From Hymenobacter sp. UV11 (lineage in GTDB: Bacteria > Bacteroidota > Bacteroidia > Cytophagales > Hymenobacteraceae), in contig NZ_SRII01000007.1 of assembly GCF_004684095.1 (NCBI RefSeq), positions 310,001 through 374,000 on the forward strand: a stretch of 64,000 nucleotides of DNA, given 5' to 3'. Of this stretch, positions 44,027-53,138 are shown piece by piece. The translations under genes and the position numbers were made by a program. How positions within the stretch are numbered: position 1 is the stretch's first letter; each line of letters starts with the position of its first letter. Below the pieces are notes generated by a model. It saw only the letters and a list, made by a program, of their open reading frames with translations, searched no databases and had not been told where the DNA came from.

Positions 44027-44071
44027 TCAGCTGTATTCACATTCTTCAGAGAAGAATGTGAATACAGCTGA
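44027..44071. repeat. Perfect 21-bp hairpin
   Basis: TCAGCTGTATTCACATTCTTC is followed after AGA by its exact reverse complement, GAAGAATGTGAATACAGCTGA. The 3-nt loop and low GC set it apart from the other hairpins. It lies in a gene-free stretch. Confidence 0.9.
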
Positions 44072-44306
44072 GAAGCCTTGCAGGAATAGGAATAAATTGC
44101 TGACCCTGAGTTACTCCAGAATAGCAGCTGTCTCAGAATAGCGTATTAGATTTCGTGATATAACTTTTTTTATAATTATTTGACGTGTATTTTCAGCTTT
44201 TCAGCCAGTAATTTACCTTCTTTATCGAAAAAAAGGTTTTTAAAGTGTTTTAAGGGATATTTTTGTTCAGGTCAAATATGGATAAAATTGGCACCTAAAT
44301 TGTACT

Positions 44307-44314
44307 TATTTTTG
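44307..44314 (+). promoter_or_regulatory. -7 promoter box before a small ORF
   Basis: TATTTTTG matches TAnnTTTG exactly. TTG at 44288-44290 is a possible -33 element 16 bp upstream. It lies 22 bp before the GTG of the 64-codon frame at 44337. Confidence 0.45.
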
Positions 44315-44336
44315 TCCACCCATCAGCTATTTAGTC

Positions 44337-44531
44337 GTGCGTATTTCCCCGCTCTCAACCCTGCATCGCTCGCTGATTGCCTTCAGCGCCCTGCACTTAG
44401 GCTACGGCCCGCGGGCAATAGTGCTGGCTACCCACCAAGTGACGGAGGCCGACCTGCATCGCCACCAAGCCGATTGGCAGCGCCTGCAAGCCTTGCGCAA
44501 CGCCGATCAGGCCAACAACGAGCTACGGTAA
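44337..44531 (+). CDS. Small hypothetical protein
   Basis: Frame of 64 codons with a GTG start, not recognised. The product would be basic and helical (LHRSLIAFSALHLGYGPRAIVLATHQVTEADLHRHQADWQRLQALRNADQANNELR), with no signal peptide or membrane span. Support is limited to the promoter-like box just upstream, the GC-rich codon pattern that begins with the frame, and the lack of a better gene in the gap. It could be a degraded fragment. Confidence 0.35.
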   Translation: MRISPLSTLHRSLIAFSALHLGYGPRAIVLATHQVTEADLHRHQADWQRLQALRNADQANNELR

Positions 44532-44561
44532 TACTCTCCTGGCCGCGGGTAATAGCAAAGC

Positions 44562-45365
44562 TTAAAACTGGCTCAGCCACGCCAGCCACGTTGCGCTGGG
44601 CGCAGCAAATTGGTGAGTGCCTACCCCCCGCACGGGCCGCAAAGCGGCCGCGTTAGCCGTGAAAACGGCGTCGGCTGCCAGGAGTGCTTCCCGCTGGTAG
44701 AGTCCCTCCTGGCAGGCCTGGCCTGCGGCCAGGGCCGCCCGCAGCACGGCCGCCCGGCGCACGCCCGCCACGCAGCCACTAGCCAGCGCCGGAGTGTACA
44801 AAACGTTGTTTTTTAGCCAAAAAATAGCTGCTGCGCCGGTTTCTGCCACATACCCGGCCGCATCGCAGAGAATAATCTCATCCAGCCCGCGCTGCTGCCG
44901 CTCGTGGGCGGCGCGCACGTAGAGCCAGGCCTGTGGCCCTTTGCAAAAGCTCAGCGGGGAGGGCAACGTAGTAGTTTCGCGGGCAAAATCGACGTACATC
45001 AGGGCAGAGTTATCGGCCGCGAACGGCTCGGCGGTGGCCAGCCACTCGGCCGCATCAGTAGGCGGCGTGTAGCGGCCGCCGCCGGCGCGCCATAGTTGCA
45101 GCCGCAGGCGGGCGGCGGGCAGCTCGTTGGCAATGGCCAGCCGGGCCAGCGTAGTTTGCAGCGCCTCCGCGGTGGCGAGGGCGGTGGGCAGTTCCAGGTG
45201 CAGGGTAGCGGCGGCTTGCTGCATGCGGGCCAGGTGGTCAGTGACTAGGCGCAGGCGCCCTGCCATAAAAATCAGGGTTTCAAAAAACCCGTCGCCGAAG
45301 GCCAGGCCGCGGTTGGGTAGGGGTAGGGTAGCAGTAGCTAGTAGCTTGTTATTATAAAGTAACAT
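44562..45365 (-). CDS. Aminotransferase class IV, aminodeoxychorismate-lyase-like
   Basis: PLP enzyme of fold type IV, 267 residues. The start LLYNNKLLATATLPLPNRGLAFGDGFFETL is typical of this family, with the GDGFFET segment around the cofactor site. DEIILCDAAGYVAETGAAAIFWLKNN and ALASGCVAGVRRAAVL carry later family motifs. The length and short N-terminus suit 4-amino-4-deoxychorismate lyase (PabC, folate synthesis) better than branched-chain aminotransferases (about 310 or more). D-amino acid transaminase activity remains possible. No pabA or pabB lies nearby. The upstream region has a weak -7-like TATCTTTA. Confidence 0.82.
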   Translation of the reverse strand: MLLYNNKLLATATLPLPNRGLAFGDGFFETLIFMAGRLRLVTDHLARMQQAAATLHLELPTALATAEALQTTLARLAIANELPAARLRLQLWRAGGGRYTPPTDAAEWLATAEPFAADNSALMYVDFARETTTLPSPLSFCKGPQAWLYVRAAHERQQRGLDEIILCDAAGYVAETGAAAIFWLKNNVLYTPALASGCVAGVRRAAVLRAALAAGQACQEGLYQREALLAADAVFTANAAALRPVRGVGTHQFAAPSATWLAWLSQF

Positions 45366-45568
45366 CGATACTAAAGATAGGGAGAAGCTGCGTGAGGTTG
45401 CAGTGAAAGTTGGTTGGGAAGCCGGCCGGCCCTTATGCCCGGCTCGTTGGGGAGGCTCGCTCCTCGTCGTTCGGGCGTCGTTACACCAACGCGCGATTAC
45501 GCGGTAAGCTCAGAATGACGGACGCTTCTGCGTAAATCCGCTTATAAGGTCATCAACAATAAATTCAG

Positions 45569-46714
45569 TTAGATAAGCCCAAATTTCTTGCCCGGCAGCG
45601 CCCGCACTACTCCGCTGAATTCTAACGCCAGCAGCAGCGCGGCTACAGTATGAATGGGCTGCTGCGCCCGCCAGGCCAGCTCGTCGATGTGCAGCTCCCG
45701 GCCGGGCGCGGCGGCCAGCACACCCACCAGAGCAAACTCTTCGCCCGTGAAGTCGTCGGGCGAGTAGCAGGGGGTAGGCTGAAATTTCCCGGTCTGGTAC
45801 AGGGCGGCGTCCCAATTTAGGAGCTGCTCCAAATCGGCGGGCTCGGCGTAGAGCGCGGCCTTATTGTTTTTGATTAACGCATTGCAGCCCGCCGAGGCGG
45901 CCGACGACACATTGCCGGGGATGGCCAGCACGTCGCGGTCGTAGCTCAGGGCCAACTCGGCGGTGATGAGCGCGCCGCCCTTGGCGGCGGCTTCCACTAC
46001 CACCGTGCCATCGGCTAGGCCGGCGATGATGCGGTTGCGCTGCGGAAAGTTGTAGCGGTCGGGCTGGGTACCGAAGGCAAACTCGGTGAGCAGGCCACCC
46101 GTTTCGCGCATTTTTTCGGCCGTTTTGCGGTGCGCGGCGGGGTAAACTATGTCGAGGCCAGTGGCCATTACGCCCACTGTGGCCAGGCCTTCCTGCAAGG
46201 CCGCGCGGTGCGCCAGGATATCAATACCGTAGGCCAGGCCGCTGATGACGAGCGGGTTGTGCGGCACCAGGCCGCGCACCAGCGCCTCGGTTTGCTCGCG
46301 GCCGTAGTCGGTGGCCTGGCGCGTGCCCACGATGGCCACGGTTTTGGGTGCGTTCAGGTTGGCCGGGCCCTGGTAGTAGAGCAGCACCGGCGCGTCGGGA
46401 ATGAGCTTGAGGCGCGCCGGAAACTGCTTGCTGGTGTAAAATAAAATCGCTACCCCCTCCTTTTCGGCCTTGCGCAGGCTGGCCTCGGCCTGGGCCTGCG
46501 CCTGGCCGCGCGCGGGGCCGGTCAGGATTTTGAGAGTGGCTTCGCCTACCCCCGGAATGCGCCGCAGCTTGCCGGGCGGCAGCGCAAACACGTTTTTGGC
46601 CGAGCTGCCGTAGCTCATCAGCTGGCGCGTTAGCTGCGGGCCGATGCCGGGCAGCAGCGTCAGGGCCAGCTCGTGGTAGAGGTCGTCGGTGCTCGTAGGG
46701 GGGGTAGGGGTCAT
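45569..46714 (-). CDS. dprA: DNA-processing protein DprA/Smf
   Basis: Protein of 381 residues that binds single-stranded DNA and loads RecA during natural transformation; present also in many non-competent bacteria. An N-terminal helix-hairpin-helix/SAM-like region (LTLLPGIGPQLTRQLM, LRRIPGVGEATLKILTG) is followed by the Rossmann DprA domain (KTVAIVGTRQATDYGREQ, LVISGLAYGIDILAHRAAL, FPQRNRIIAGLADGTVVVEAAAKGGALITAELAL, VLAIPGN). A C-terminal winged helix (FALVGVLAAAPGRELHIDELAWRAQQPIHTVAALLLALEFSGVV) ends the chain. The domain order and length are canonical. No comEC or other competence gene is adjacent. Confidence 0.96.
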   Translation of the reverse strand: MTPTPPTSTDDLYHELALTLLPGIGPQLTRQLMSYGSSAKNVFALPPGKLRRIPGVGEATLKILTGPARGQAQAQAEASLRKAEKEGVAILFYTSKQFPARLKLIPDAPVLLYYQGPANLNAPKTVAIVGTRQATDYGREQTEALVRGLVPHNPLVISGLAYGIDILAHRAALQEGLATVGVMATGLDIVYPAAHRKTAEKMRETGGLLTEFAFGTQPDRYNFPQRNRIIAGLADGTVVVEAAAKGGALITAELALSYDRDVLAIPGNVSSAASAGCNALIKNNKAALYAEPADLEQLLNWDAALYQTGKFQPTPCYSPDDFTGEEFALVGVLAAAPGRELHIDELAWRAQQPIHTVAALLLALEFSGVVRALPGKKFGLI

Positions 46715-46816
46715 GCAACCGGTTGGTAATCTTACGCTTTTGGTGAGCTGGTTAATGCCTCGGAAAGTACAGGTGCCGCCCGGTGCCTGGCCCGCGCAAG
46801 CGCCCCGACCGGCGAC

Positions 46817-48142
46817 TTACCTCACGGCCCGGATGGCCTCTTCTAAAAGCACATCCTGGTCGGCACGGCCTTCACTGGCTTCCCGGTAAAGGGCCGGAAT
46901 GAAGTCCTCGCGCGGCTGGCCGTTCACCTGCAATAACTGTTCCTCCCCTAAGTCTACCTTGGCCTCGCAGCGCGCCAGGCGCTCATTAAAGAGCGCCCCC
47001 AGCAAGTCGGCCAGCTCGGAGCCCGCGGTTTTAATGCCCAGCGCATCAAAGCCAATCAGCAGGCCCTCGCCCATGCTGCCGGTCCAGTGGCCCCCAAGCA
47101 CCACTACTTTGCCGGGGTAGTAGGGGGCGAGCGGCAGCACGTATTCCACAAATTTGCGCGGCACGCCAAAGCGCCGCTCCTCGCTGGGCACCACGTGGAT
47201 TTGGTAGGGCTGCTCGCGCTGCACAAAGTGGCCCATGATGCTGCGGGCCACGGTCGTGTTGCCACCGCTAGGCGTATTGCGCAGGTCCAGCACGAGCACT
47301 TTCGCCGGCAAGGCCTGTTGCAGCGCCTCCCGGAAGGCCGCGATGGTTTCGTTCCGACCCAACGAGTTGTTGAGGCGAATGATAGCTACCTCGCCCCGTT
47401 GCTCCAGGCTGAGGGGGGGAGCGGCCCGCACCCGCTCGGCTTGCTCGCCGGGCGAGCGCAGCGGGTACTGCTGGCGCGCCTTTCCGACCCCCAGCGTGAG
47501 CTGCCGCGAATGCTGGCGCAAGCCGCCCAGGGCAATGTTGAGGCCCGCATCGATTTGCACGGGGGAGAGGTCCGCCAGGGGCCGCCCCATCACGGCTTCG
47601 ACGGCTGCCTGGGGCGTGCGTGCGTCGATGCGTATAATCTGCGCGCCGGGCCGGATGCCTTGTTGCGCCGCGTCGCTGTCGCGCCGAACGTCTACTAGCT
47701 CGAAGCGGCCTGCGCGGTACCGCGCCGAGAGGTCCGAGCTGGTAGGCACCACGTTGTAATCCTGCGCATCAAGCGGCCCCACGATAAAATGCGGGTCGGC
47801 AAAGTTGTGGGCCACAACTTGCAGCACGTCCCGAAATTCTTCCTTCGATTTGGCAGCTAGCGCTTGCGGCTCGAAATAAGCAAGAATGGCGCTGCCCGCC
47901 ACGCCGGGCCGGGAAAAGTACCCGTAATTGGTGCGGAGCAGCTCCGTAAACTCGGCCCACGCCGCTGCCGCGTCAAAAAGCACTGCCTGCGCCGGGTGGT
48001 GCGCCGGCACCGCGCGCACAGCCTGCGCAGGGGGGGTAGGCCGCGGGTAGCGGCTCCCGGCCAAAGCTGCCCCGGTGGAGGCCGCCACGCCAATGCCCAG
48101 GGCAGTAGCCAGAAAGGCAAAGGCGCTAGTAGTGAGGTGCAT
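46817..48142 (-). CDS. S41-family peptidase (C-terminal-processing type)
   Basis: Secreted or periplasmic serine protease of 441 residues. The ATG at 48142 gives a hydrophobic N-terminus (MHLTTSAFAFLATALGIGVAAS) that is a signal peptide or anchor. A helical N-terminal region (FTELLRTNYGYFSRPGV), a PDZ-like domain (FELVDVRRDSDAAQQGIRPGAQIIRIDARTP) and the S41 domain follow: EVAIIRLNNS, LVLDLRNTPSGGNTTVARSIMGHF and VVVLGGHWTGSMGEGLLIGFDALG, with the probable catalytic serine in TGSMGEG. The usual catalytic lysine region is less clear. It follows the MerR gene by 34 bp on the same strand and may be co-transcribed. Confidence 0.85.
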   Translation of the reverse strand: MHLTTSAFAFLATALGIGVAASTGAALAGSRYPRPTPPAQAVRAVPAHHPAQAVLFDAAAAWAEFTELLRTNYGYFSRPGVAGSAILAYFEPQALAAKSKEEFRDVLQVVAHNFADPHFIVGPLDAQDYNVVPTSSDLSARYRAGRFELVDVRRDSDAAQQGIRPGAQIIRIDARTPQAAVEAVMGRPLADLSPVQIDAGLNIALGGLRQHSRQLTLGVGKARQQYPLRSPGEQAERVRAAPPLSLEQRGEVAIIRLNNSLGRNETIAAFREALQQALPAKVLVLDLRNTPSGGNTTVARSIMGHFVQREQPYQIHVVPSEERRFGVPRKFVEYVLPLAPYYPGKVVVLGGHWTGSMGEGLLIGFDALGIKTAGSELADLLGALFNERLARCEAKVDLGEEQLLQVNGQPREDFIPALYREASEGRADQDVLLEEAIRAVR

Positions 48143-48176
48143 GTATAGTATGGCTGCCTGTGAGGCTGGCACGGGC

Positions 48177-48533
48177 CTACTCGCCCTTCTGCGCCGCGTC
48201 GATTTCCTTCTTCAGATTTACTAAAAAGCCGCGCACTTTTTCCAGGCTCTGAATCACGTCAATCTTGTCTTTGAGTTGGCCGCCCTTCTGCTTTAGCATC
48301 TCGCGGGCGCCGGCAATGGTGTAGCCGCGCTCCTTAACTAAATGATAGATAGTGCGAAAGATATCTACGTCGGCCTGCGTGAAGAGGCGGTTGCCCTTCT
48401 TACTCTTGCGCGGAGCCAGCTCGTCAAATTCCGTTTCCCAGAAGCGGATGAGTGACGTGGCCACGCCAAACTGCTCGGCCACTTCGCCGATGGTGAAATA
48501 TTGCTTGGTAATGTCGCGCTCTTTGTAGGGCAT
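48177..48533 (-). CDS. MerR-family transcriptional regulator
   Basis: Small regulator of 118 residues. The winged helix-turn-helix is KQYFTIGEVAEQFGVATSLIRFWETEFDELAPRKSKKGNRLFTQADV (about residues 10-56), followed by a dimerisation helix (LVKERGYTIAGAREMLK) and a short charged coiled coil. There are no metal-binding cysteines, so it is not a metal sensor. This short MerR type is nearly universal in Bacteroidota, with unknown effector. It precedes the S41 protease gene and diverges from alaS. Confidence 0.93.
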   Translation of the reverse strand: MPYKERDITKQYFTIGEVAEQFGVATSLIRFWETEFDELAPRKSKKGNRLFTQADVDIFRTIYHLVKERGYTIAGAREMLKQKGGQLKDKIDVIQSLEKVRGFLVNLKKEIDAAQKGE

Positions 48534-48689
48534 AATGGGCGGGGCGGGGGCGGGGTAGCTGGTTAGCAGAAAAAGTCCGGTTCAGCTTCGCAAGATACAC
48601 GGCGGCCCGTGGCCGCTCCCTACCCCCCCTCCGCGGGCCGCAAGCGCCGGGGCGTGAACCACTGGTTTCGCGCGCGGGTTTAAGCAGGC

Positions 48690-48697
48690 TACCTTTG
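48690..48697 (+). promoter_or_regulatory. -7 promoter box of alaS
   Basis: TACCTTTG matches TAnnTTTG exactly, 44 bp upstream of the alaS ATG. A TTT at about 48665 is a weak -33 candidate. Confidence 0.5.
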
Positions 48698-48741
48698 CCT
48701 TGCCGTCGGCGTTGTCGCGGCGGGCCGTTTTTACTTCAGCT

Positions 48742-51498
48742 ATGTCGCTCCCTACCGCCGCGCACGTGCGCCAGCAGTTCCTCGATTTCTTCGCTTCCAA
48801 AGGCCACCACATCGTGCCCTCGGCCCCGCTCGTGGTCAAGGACGACCCCACGCTGCTGTTTATCAACAGCGGCATGGCGCCGTTTAAAGACTACTTTTTG
48901 GGCAACAAGCCCGCGCCCTACAAGCGCATTGCCGACACGCAGAAGTGCCTGCGCGTGAGCGGCAAGCACAATGATTTGGAGGAGGTAGGCTACGACACCT
49001 ACCACCACACCATGTTCGAGATGCTGGGCAACTGGAGCTTCGGCGACTACTTCAAGAAGGACGCCATCAACTGGGCCTGGGAGCTGCTCACGGACGTGTA
49101 TAAGCTCGAAAAGGACCGGCTCTACGTGACGTATTTTGAGGGTGATGCTACCGACGGCACCGGCCCCGACACCGAGACGCAGGCCCTGTGGCGGCAGTAC
49201 ACCACCGACGACCGCATCCTGCCCGGCAACAAGAAGGACAACTTCTGGGAGATGGGCGACACGGGTCCGTGTGGCCCTTGCACCGAAATCCACATCGACC
49301 TGCGCTCGGACGAGGAGCGCGCCGCCACTTCGGGCCGCGAGCTGGTGAACGCCGACCACCCGCAGGTAGTGGAGGTCTGGAACAACGTGTTCATGGAATT
49401 TCAGCGCCTGGCCGACAAGTCGCTCATCAAGCTGCCCGCCCAGAGCGTGGATACCGGCATGGGCTTCGAGCGCCTGATGATGGCCGTGTCGGGCGTGAAA
49501 TCGAACTACGATACGGACGTATTTCAGCCGCTTATCCAGTTTATCGCCAAGGAAGCGGGGGTAGTGTACCACGGCACCTCGCCGGCCACCGTTACCGACC
49601 TGCCCGCCACCGAGGACGAGAAAATTGACATCGCCATTCGGGTTATTGCCGACCACATCCGGGCCATTGCCTTCACCATCGCCGACGGCCAGCTGCCGAG
49701 CAACGTGAAGGCTGGCTACGTTATCCGGCGCATTCTGCGCCGGGCGGTGCGCTACGCATTCTCGTCGCTGAATCAGAAGCAGCCCTTCCTCTACAAGCTC
49801 GTGCCGGTGCTGGCCGACCAGATGGCCGGCATCTTCCCCGAGCTGAAAGCCCAGCAGGCCTTCGTGACGCGCGTGATTGAGGAAGAAGAGATTGCGTTTT
49901 TGAAAACGCTTGAAACCGGCCTGCGCCGCCTCGAAGCAATATTTCAAATTGCAGAAAACGATAAGTTTGATTACACGCCAGAGGATGGAGATGCTAACAA
50001 TTCAGAATATGCCATCTGGTATAAGCGTCAAGAGCGTCTGCGTCAAATCGATGGTAAAACCGCTTTTGAATTGTCTGACACTTTTGGCTTTCCGCTTGAT
50101 TTGACCGCGCTAATTGCGCGTGAACGTGGTTTTAAAGTAGACGAAAAGGGCTTTCAAGAGGCACTAGCGCAGCAGAAAAACCGCAGCCGCAACGCCCAGG
50201 AAACCGAGCAGAGCGACTGGGTGACCGTGACCCAGCACGACGCTCCCAACGAGTTTGTAGGCTACGACCACGACGAGGCCACCGCCCGCCTGCTGCGCTA
50301 CCGCAAAATCGACAAGAAGGGCAAGACCGAGTACCAGCTGGTGCTCGACCAGACGCCCTTCTATGCCGAAAGCGGCGGCCAGATTGGCGACACCGGCTAC
50401 CTCGAAAGCGACTTCGACAAGGTGCGCGTTATCGACACCAAGAAGGAAAACGACCTCATCATTCACACCACGCTGAGCCTGCCGCTGGAGCTGACCACCG
50501 AGCTGCGCGCCCGGCCCGACGTGGCGCGGCGCACGCTCATCCGCAACAACCACACGGCCACGCACTTGCTGCAAGCCGCGCTGCGCCAGGTGCTGGGCAG
50601 CCACGTGCAGCAAAAGGGCTCGCTGGTGAATGAGAAGCTGCTGCGCTTCGACTTCTCGCACTTCACGAAGGTGACCGAGGCGCAATTGCGCGAAATTGAG
50701 GGGGTAGTAAACGAGCGCATCCGCCGGCAGATTCCGCTGGTTGAGCGCCGCAACGTGCCCATCGCCGAGGCCAAAAACCTGGGCGCGATGGCCTTGTTTG
50801 GCGAAAAGTACGGCGACTTCGTGCGCGTCATCACCTTCGATAAGGAGTATTCGGTGGAGCTGTGCGGCGGTCTGCACGTAGCCAATACGGGCAGCATTGG
50901 CTACTTTAAAATCACGGCCGAAAGCGCCGTGGGCGCGGGCGTGCGCCGCATTGAGGCCGTAACGGCCGGCGCCGCCGAAGCCTTCGTAGACCAGCAGCTC
51001 GACCTGCTCGGCCAGGTGCGCGAGGCCCTTGGCAACCCGCAGCATCTGCTCACCTCGCTGGAAAAGCAGACCGAGGAAATCGCTACCCTGCGCAAGCAAA
51101 TCGAGCAGTTTGGGCAGCAGCAAATCAACCAGCAAAAAGCCCAGCTCGTGGGCCAGGTGAAAGACCTGGGCAGCGTGAAGTTCCTGGCCGCCCAGGTGCA
51201 GGCCGGTAGCGCCGACGACCTCAAGAAGCTGGCCTACGACCTGCGCCAGGCCGTGCCCGGCCTCGTGCTGGTGCTCGGCGCCGACCTCGACGGCAAGCCC
51301 CAGCTGGCCGTGATGCTCGACGATGACATCGCCAAGGCCGGCAAGCTCAACGCCACCACCCTGGTGCGCGACCTGGCCAAGGATATCCAGGGCGGGGGCG
51401 GCGGCCAGCCGTTCTTCGCCACGGCCGGCGGCAAAAACGCGGCCGGCCTGTCCGCCGCCCTGGCCCGCGCCGAGGCCCTGGTGGCCGCTGGCGCGTAA
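48742..51498 (+). CDS. alaS: Alanyl-tRNA synthetase
   Basis: Class II synthetase that charges tRNA-Ala and edits mischarged serine and glycine; 918 residues. The ATG at 48742 gives MSLPTAAHVRQQFLDFFASKGHH, the family start. The frame beginning at 48700 is an unnecessary extension. Motif 1 and the aminoacylation core (LVVKDDPTLLFINSGMAPFKDYFLG, TYHHTMFEMLGNWSFGDYFKKDAI), the editing-domain zinc ligands HTATHLLQAALR and ELCGGLHVANTG, and the C-terminal DHHA1/coiled-coil region (GGGGGQPFFATAGGKN-like end) are all present. A stretch at about 49935-50170 is AT-rich and uses codons unlike the rest, although the protein remains in frame and conserved. A terminator follows at 51522. Confidence 0.97.
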   Translation: MSLPTAAHVRQQFLDFFASKGHHIVPSAPLVVKDDPTLLFINSGMAPFKDYFLGNKPAPYKRIADTQKCLRVSGKHNDLEEVGYDTYHHTMFEMLGNWSFGDYFKKDAINWAWELLTDVYKLEKDRLYVTYFEGDATDGTGPDTETQALWRQYTTDDRILPGNKKDNFWEMGDTGPCGPCTEIHIDLRSDEERAATSGRELVNADHPQVVEVWNNVFMEFQRLADKSLIKLPAQSVDTGMGFERLMMAVSGVKSNYDTDVFQPLIQFIAKEAGVVYHGTSPATVTDLPATEDEKIDIAIRVIADHIRAIAFTIADGQLPSNVKAGYVIRRILRRAVRYAFSSLNQKQPFLYKLVPVLADQMAGIFPELKAQQAFVTRVIEEEEIAFLKTLETGLRRLEAIFQIAENDKFDYTPEDGDANNSEYAIWYKRQERLRQIDGKTAFELSDTFGFPLDLTALIARERGFKVDEKGFQEALAQQKNRSRNAQETEQSDWVTVTQHDAPNEFVGYDHDEATARLLRYRKIDKKGKTEYQLVLDQTPFYAESGGQIGDTGYLESDFDKVRVIDTKKENDLIIHTTLSLPLELTTELRARPDVARRTLIRNNHTATHLLQAALRQVLGSHVQQKGSLVNEKLLRFDFSHFTKVTEAQLREIEGVVNERIRRQIPLVERRNVPIAEAKNLGAMALFGEKYGDFVRVITFDKEYSVELCGGLHVANTGSIGYFKITAESAVGAGVRRIEAVTAGAAEAFVDQQLDLLGQVREALGNPQHLLTSLEKQTEEIATLRKQIEQFGQQQINQQKAQLVGQVKDLGSVKFLAAQVQAGSADDLKKLAYDLRQAVPGLVLVLGADLDGKPQLAVMLDDDIAKAGKLNATTLVRDLAKDIQGGGGGQPFFATAGGKNAAGLSAALARAEALVAAGA

Positions 51499-51521
51499 GC
51501 CGGGGGTAGGGCGGTATAGTT

Positions 51522-51560
51522 AAAAAAAGCGCGCTGGCAGTGGGCCAGTGCGCTTTTTTT
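51522..51560 (+). terminator. Terminator of alaS
   Basis: A stem of AAAAAAAGCGC-GCTGGC with GCCAGTGCGCTTTTTTT (one mismatch), ending in a T-run, lies 24 bp after the alaS stop. The A-run on the other side also allows minus-strand use. Confidence 0.88.
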
Positions 51561-51665
51561 TGGTAGGAACGGAGCTGGGAAAACTGGGCGCCAGCGTGTA
51601 TTTATCGGGTTCCTACCCCCTGTTATGCTGGTGATAGTCGCAGGTAAAAGCGTTTGCCCAAAACC

Positions 51666-53138
51666 CTAAAAAGCCGGGGCCGGCGGGGTTGGGTCCAGGG
51701 CGATAGCCGTGCGGTTGGCGCGGCGCAGCTCCTGGAGCGTAACGGGCACTTCCGGGTCCAGGCAGACGCGTTTGCGTGGGCCGCCCCGGCCGATGCGGAG
51801 TGGCTGGCTGCGTCCCCGGCTGGCCGGCAGGCGGCGCAACAGCCGCGCGTCGCCGTAGAGCGGCTGCCCGGCCCGTAGCACCAGCTGCGTGGTGGCGGGG
51901 CGGGCCCGCAGCACGGCCTGGTAAGGCGTGGCGCAGCCGCGCCCGTCGTAGAGCACCACGTCGGCCCACGCGCCCACGGTCAGCTCGCCCAGCTGGCCGG
52001 CCAGGCCCAGGCCCTGGGCGGCGTTGCGGGTGACCATCTGCCAGAGCTGCTGGTCGGTGAAGTGGCTGTGCAGCCGGGCCTGGTTGTAGGCGGCGGCATA
52101 GCGCAGTTCTTCGGGCAGCGTGGCCGAGCCGGTGAGCGCCCAGTCGGTACCCAGCAGCAGGTTGATGCCCAGTGAGTCGTAGCGCAGCACCGGGGCCGTC
52201 TGGCCGTAGAGTGCCAGATTGGAGTGCGGCGCCCACACCACGCTCATGCGGTGGGCGGCCAGCCACTGGGCATCGCTGCGCGCCAGGGCCATCGCGTGGA
52301 TGAGGACACTGCCATCGGGCAGGGCCTGGTAGCTGCCGGGCAGCAGGCCCGCCAGGCAGCGAAACTCATTGGTGGTAGCGGCGTCGGTGCCCTCGCCCAC
52401 GTGGGCCACCAGGTTACCTACCGGGCCGGTGGGGGGTAGGGCCGGCGCCCTGGTAAATAGCGGGTAGCCGCAGTCGTTGAGGCGCGGGCCGGTGGGCTTA
52501 TCCCAAAGGGGAAACACGAGGTACTGCACGGTCGGCTGCGTTAGTCCCAGCCGGTGGTCGACGCGGTCGAGGTTGCGCAGCAGGCCGGGCCCGGGCGCTC
52601 CGCCAACGATGGACGTGGTGCCCACCACCAGCTGGCGCAGCTCGCTCCACACCAGCCGGGCCGGGGTGCTATCGGGGACGATTACGAGCTTGGCGTGGCC
52701 ATCGAGGCCCATTCGCCACTGGTGGCGGTTGGTGTAGCGCTCGGTCACTGGCCGGGGCCGCAGGTGGTCGAAGGGCAGGTGGTCGTGCGCATTGAGCAGG
52801 CCCGGCGAAACGACGCTGCCGGGGGCCTCTATCACGGTGGCGCCCTGGGCCGCGGGGTGCGCGCTACAGTCGGGCCCGACGCAGGCAATGCGCCCCTGGG
52901 CATCCAGCAGCAGCTCGCCGGGGGCCAGCACCTGGTGCGGCAGCAGCAGCGTGGCCCGGATGAGCAGGGCCCGCGTGGCGCCGGCGGGCCGCACCACCAC
53001 CGGCTCGGCGTGGGGCCCTGCCGCGTAGGCTACCCCCGGCAGCCGCCGGCATTGCAGCGTTAGCAGGCCCAGCACCAGCCACAGGCTGGCCACCTGGCAG
53101 CGTCGCCCAAAAGTCGATTCCCAAAATATCCTGCTCAT
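51666..53138 (-). CDS. Amidohydrolase-family protein
   Basis: Metal-dependent hydrolase of 490 residues in the cytosine-deaminase/TRZ-ATZ branch. An N-terminal hydrophobic stretch with a cysteine (ASLWLVLGLLTLQCRRL) suggests a lipoprotein or signal peptide, unusual for that mostly cytoplasmic branch. The metal-binding HxH is in SPGLLNAHDHLPFDHL, later ligands fall in LVAHVGEGTDAATTNEF and LIHAMALA, and the last aspartate in NLLLGTDWALTGSATLPEELRYA. A C-terminal composite beta sandwich (GELTVGAWADVVLYDGRG) closes the enzyme. Substrate is unknown. After a final barrel strand, about 50 basic and proline-rich residues are appended. It converges on alaS. Confidence 0.88.
   Translation of the reverse strand: MSRIFWESTFGRRCQVASLWLVLGLLTLQCRRLPGVAYAAGPHAEPVVVRPAGATRALLIRATLLLPHQVLAPGELLLDAQGRIACVGPDCSAHPAAQGATVIEAPGSVVSPGLLNAHDHLPFDHLRPRPVTERYTNRHQWRMGLDGHAKLVIVPDSTPARLVWSELRQLVVGTTSIVGGAPGPGLLRNLDRVDHRLGLTQPTVQYLVFPLWDKPTGPRLNDCGYPLFTRAPALPPTGPVGNLVAHVGEGTDAATTNEFRCLAGLLPGSYQALPDGSVLIHAMALARSDAQWLAAHRMSVVWAPHSNLALYGQTAPVLRYDSLGINLLLGTDWALTGSATLPEELRYAAAYNQARLHSHFTDQQLWQMVTRNAAQGLGLAGQLGELTVGAWADVVLYDGRGCATPYQAVLRARPATTQLVLRAGQPLYGDARLLRRLPASRGRSQPLRIGRGGPRKRVCLDPEVPVTLQELRRANRTAIALDPTPPAPAF

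Larger units (their letters stand above)
43716..44336. other. Repeat-rich spacer
   Basis: About 620 bp without a recognisable gene. It holds a nested hairpin (43748-43855), a perfect AT-rich hairpin (44027-44071) and an AT-rich promoter-like stretch (44150-44330). It looks like an accumulation site for small repeats. Confidence 0.6.

Noticed and set aside
45411..45540. Possible degenerate hairpin repeat containing CGTCGTTCGGGCG
   Set aside because: The loop-like words recall the CGTT hairpin family, but no paired arms could be found, so it was not listed as a member.
48736..49947. 403-codon minus-strand frame opposite alaS
   Set aside because: Antisense shadow of a well-conserved synthetase.
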